Source of the DNA: Deltaproteobacteria bacterium
GTDB taxonomy: Bacteria > Desulfobacterota > Dissulfuribacteria > Dissulfuribacterales > QOAL01
Direction of reading: 5' to 3'
Assembly (NCBI GenBank): GCA_015486425.1
Contig: WFRQ01000269.1
Span: 1-7,703, forward strand
Length of the DNA stretch: 7,703 nt
Shown piece by piece: positions 5,979 through 7,703 of this stretch (position 1 is its first letter; each line of letters starts with the position of its first letter). The notes beneath the pieces were generated by a model. It worked only from the letters and a program-made list of their open reading frames with translations. It did no database searches and was not told the DNA's origin. A program made the position numbers and the translations under genes.

Positions 5979-6857
5979 CACGATATTCTGAACCTGCTCC
6001 CGTATCTTTTCAAGTTCTCCCTTCACCTCTACCACAGCCTGTGAAATCACACTGTCGCATGATTTTGAAGCCATTGTATTAAACTCCCTGAAAAGCTCCT
6101 GCGTCAGAAAATCCAGGCGGCGTCCCACAGGGTCCTGTGAGGTGAGATATTCAAAAAATCTGTCTATGTGGCTGTCTGCCCTTACAATCTCCTCTGTTAT
6201 GTCAAGCCGGTCTGCCATAATGGCCGCCTCCTGGGCAAGCCTGTTCTCATCCATACCGGCATGGTCAAGGAGTTTCTGAACCCTTTCTTTAAGGGCGACC
6301 TGAGCGGCTTCAAGGTGTTCCCCGCGCCGCGCCGTAATCTCTTCAAGCAGCCTTCTTATGGAATCAAGACGCTGCCTGATGTCTGCCTCAAGGTCCGCCC
6401 CCTCTCTCAGGGCCATCTCCTCAGCCATGTCAAGCAGCTCAGCAAGGGGAGTTTCAAGCAGCTTCCACTGCTGGGCCTCATCTGTCTGTGCCTGCGTCAT
6501 TGCTATTATGTTCGGCACAGAGGCAAGCAGGTCGGAGATGGTTGGCCTGGAGGAGAGGCGAAGCTCCTGGGCCAGTTTTTCCGCTGATAGCAGCCATGCC
6601 CTGCCTGCCGCAATATCAGGGTTGAAACTCACAGGGCCGGTGCCCGAGCCCTCTGCCTGGATTGAAAAATCAATCCTTCCCCTCTGAAGCCTCTGCTGTA
6701 TTGCCTTTTTTATGCGCTCCTCAATGGGAGCAAGGCTCCTTGGAATGCGGGTATGCACATCGCAGTAGCGCCCGTTTACTGACTTGAGTTCCATGGCAAA
6801 GGACCAGCCTGAGCCGTTTTCCGCGCTTCGCGCAAATGTGGTCATGCTCCTGATCAT
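5976..6857 (-). CDS. yicC: YicC-family endoribonuclease
   Basis: A 293-aa protein of the YicC/YloC family (YicC_N plus DUF1732); E. coli YicC has been reported to act as an endoribonuclease on small RNA. It begins with the family hallmark MIRSMTTFAR and has ELKSVNGRYCDVHTRIPR (23-40) in the N-terminal domain, a long helical middle (about 130-210), and the conserved C-terminal block ITEEIVRADSHIDRFFEYL (220-238), PVGRRLDFLTQE (243-254), NTMASKSCD (260-268) and EKIREQVQNI (283-292). The usual MNRE motif reads LFRE here. ATG 6857 overlaps the upstream DUF4416 stop by one base (TGATG), implying coupling. The TAA stop coincides with the edge of the MITE-like element; the protein still ends at the normal family position, so the insertion did not truncate it. 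Confidence 0.95.
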   Translation of the reverse strand: MIRSMTTFARSAENGSGWSFAMELKSVNGRYCDVHTRIPRSLAPIEERIKKAIQQRLQRGRIDFSIQAEGSGTGPVSFNPDIAAGRAWLLSAEKLAQELRLSSRPTISDLLASVPNIIAMTQAQTDEAQQWKLLETPLAELLDMAEEMALREGADLEADIRQRLDSIRRLLEEITARRGEHLEAAQVALKERVQKLLDHAGMDENRLAQEAAIMADRLDITEEIVRADSHIDRFFEYLTSQDPVGRRLDFLTQELFREFNTMASKSCDSVISQAVVEVKGELEKIREQVQNIV

Positions 6858-7408
6858 CAGATAATTCCCTGTTTTTTCAGCTCAGCAAGGTATGTTTTGC
6901 GTGTGCTGTTCCAGAATTCCAGTATTTCAGTAGAGGCGTAATCCGGGAAGGTCCATTCCAGTGTCCTGAACCCGGAGCGGGTGGCAATCAGGGTGATCTC
7001 GGCAAATACACCCCTGCCAAGATATATCCGGTGCGTAAAATTCTTGCCTGTTGCAAGCACAAGCCTTTCAGGCGTCAGAAGCCCGGGGTCTATATTTACC
7101 CGACGCCCCGGAGGCCGTCCACTCAAGGCATCTTCCATGAATTCCTTTTCTATTTCACGGCATATCAACTTGGCATCAGGCAGACAGTCCTGCTGAACCA
7201 TTTTTGAAAATACCAGAAAAACCCGTGTAAGTTCAGACCCCATTTCCTGAGAATAATAATCAGTATGAATAAATGGCCATTCAGGGCTTGAATCTGCCTG
7301 CCCGAACCGGGCTTCCAGTCGCTTTCTCGCTTTCCTGAAAATATCCGTGTCTGAGAATAGCAGACCGCAGAAAAAAAGGGCAGGCACAGGCTCTGAAAGC
7401 TCTCTCAT
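6857..7408 (-). CDS. DUF4416 family protein of unknown function
   Basis: A 183-aa protein matching what I recall of the DUF4416 family, small soluble proteins common in Desulfobacterota and related groups with no known biochemical role. Recognisable blocks are an N-terminal LFFCGLLFSD strand-turn (11-20), the aromatic TDYYSQEMG (49-57), RRVNIDPGLLTPERLVLATGKNFTHRIYLGRGVFAEITL (102-140), and EWTFPDY (151-157) near the C-terminus. No signal peptide, membrane segment or catalytic signature is seen. ATG 7408 has GCGGGGA a few bases upstream. It overlaps yicC by one base and follows the heptose kinase after 109 bases. Family assignment is from motif memory; function is not assigned. Confidence 0.85.
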   Translation of the reverse strand: MRELSEPVPALFFCGLLFSDTDIFRKARKRLEARFGQADSSPEWPFIHTDYYSQEMGSELTRVFLVFSKMVQQDCLPDAKLICREIEKEFMEDALSGRPPGRRVNIDPGLLTPERLVLATGKNFTHRIYLGRGVFAEITLIATRSGFRTLEWTFPDYASTEILEFWNSTRKTYLAELKKQGII

Positions 7409-7517
7409 GAAATCCCCGCTGCAAACAGGATGGGCCGCCGCAGCCTCCGGTTACTGCATGCAACTTCACATGAACCATCAAGCGAATTCGCCAATCTGCT
7501 CTTCTCCTGCATATCTT
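7409..7517 (-). other. Short intergenic gap between rfaE1 and the DUF4416 gene
   Basis: These 109 bases hold no convincing gene, terminator or promoter. A perfect palindrome GCGAATTCGC is present, but no U-run follows it. The ribosome binding site for the DUF4416 gene (GGGGA) lies at its downstream end. Confidence 0.5.
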
Positions 7518-7703
7518 TCACCTTGAGGTTTCAAGCATTCCCGCCAGCTCGCTTCCACTGACAGTGGCTGTGCCTACCTTGCCAACCACGATGCCTGCAG
7601 CCATATTTGCAAGCCAGGCTGCCTCCGGCATGTCCAGTCCGTTTGCAATTCCCATTGCAAAAGTGGCAATTACAGTATCCCCTGCGCCTGTGACATCAAA
7701 GAC
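7518..7703 (-). CDS. rfaE1: D-glycero-beta-D-manno-heptose-7-phosphate kinase, 3' end (5' part off window)
   Basis: The last 61 residues of a PfkB/ribokinase-fold kinase. It opens with VFDVTGAGDTVIATFA, the PfkB signature 2, whose GAGD Asp (D9 of the fragment) is the catalytic base. LANMAAGIVVGKVGTATVS (31-49) follows, closely resembling the kinase half of HldE/RfaE. It phosphorylates heptose 7-phosphate at O-1 on the way to ADP-heptose for the LPS inner core. The frame stops about 12 residues after that block, so there is no fused C-terminal nucleotidyltransferase domain: this is the monofunctional (HldA/RfaE1) type, and a separate RfaE2/HldC is expected elsewhere. The start is beyond the right edge. 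Confidence 0.9.
   Translation of the reverse strand, partial: VFDVTGAGDTVIATFAMGIANGLDMPEAAWLANMAAGIVVGKVGTATVSGSELAGMLETSR

Noticed and set aside
5790..6044. Plus-strand frame across the MITE-like element and the end of yicC
   Set aside because: It spans a palindromic non-coding element and antisense yicC and shows no protein motif.
7281..7481. Minus-strand 66-codon frame overlapping the DUF4416 gene
   Set aside because: It lies largely inside the DUF4416 coding region in another frame, and its sequence is Arg/Cys-rich as expected of a shadow frame.
7480..7495. GCGAATTCGC palindrome after the heptose kinase as a terminator or operator
   Set aside because: It is short and AT-centred, with no U-run and no promoter nearby; probably chance.

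Overview
This window reads as a compact, chromosomal, mostly housekeeping stretch of a Gram-negative bacterium. Every supported gene lies on the minus strand, so transcription runs from high to low coordinates. Lipid A/core sugar genes (heptose-phosphate kinase, Kdo transferase) show an outer membrane with LPS. A DUF4416 gene, yicC, a RemA/DUF370 gene and gmk in a row, next to a PAS hybrid kinase with a C-terminal receiver, is an arrangement I associate with Desulfobacterota (former Deltaproteobacteria). That assignment is inference; no rRNA or lineage marker is present.

In order of transcription: the 3' end of an rfaE1/hldA-type kinase (7703-7518); a 109-base gap; a DUF4416 gene (7408-6857) overlapping yicC (6857-5976) by one base; a 179-bp palindromic MITE-like element (5797-5975) starting at the yicC stop codon; a 228-base leader holding a candidate promoter, two competing hairpins and G tracts; then remA (5565-5281), gmk (TTG start, 5278-4655), rlmB (4644-3856) and waaA (TTG start, 3826-2486), spaced 2, 10 and 29 bases apart and probably one operon. 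After waaA come a short remnant resembling the element's end and a strong sigma70-like promoter. That promoter drives a 653-aa PAS-PAS hybrid histidine kinase (2427-466). Last is a cysteine-rich YkgJ-like protein (442 to beyond base 1) whose C-terminus lies outside the window.

The main operon joins nucleotide metabolism (Gmk), rRNA modification (RlmB), RNA decay (YicC), a DNA-binding regulator (RemA) and LPS inner-core synthesis (RfaE1, WaaA). The kinase and the Cys-rich protein look like a separate unit, perhaps redox- or metal-related, because both carry cysteine clusters.

The most notable non-coding signals are: the fully symmetric MITE with a TTA target duplication placed on the yicC stop codon; a related TTA-flanked scar on the waaA stop codon; a perfect 10-bp hairpin whose loop carries the rlmB start codon and a short P-loop-like sequence; and mutually exclusive stems in the remA leader. 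I see no tRNA, rRNA, CRISPR array, phage gene or intact transposase.
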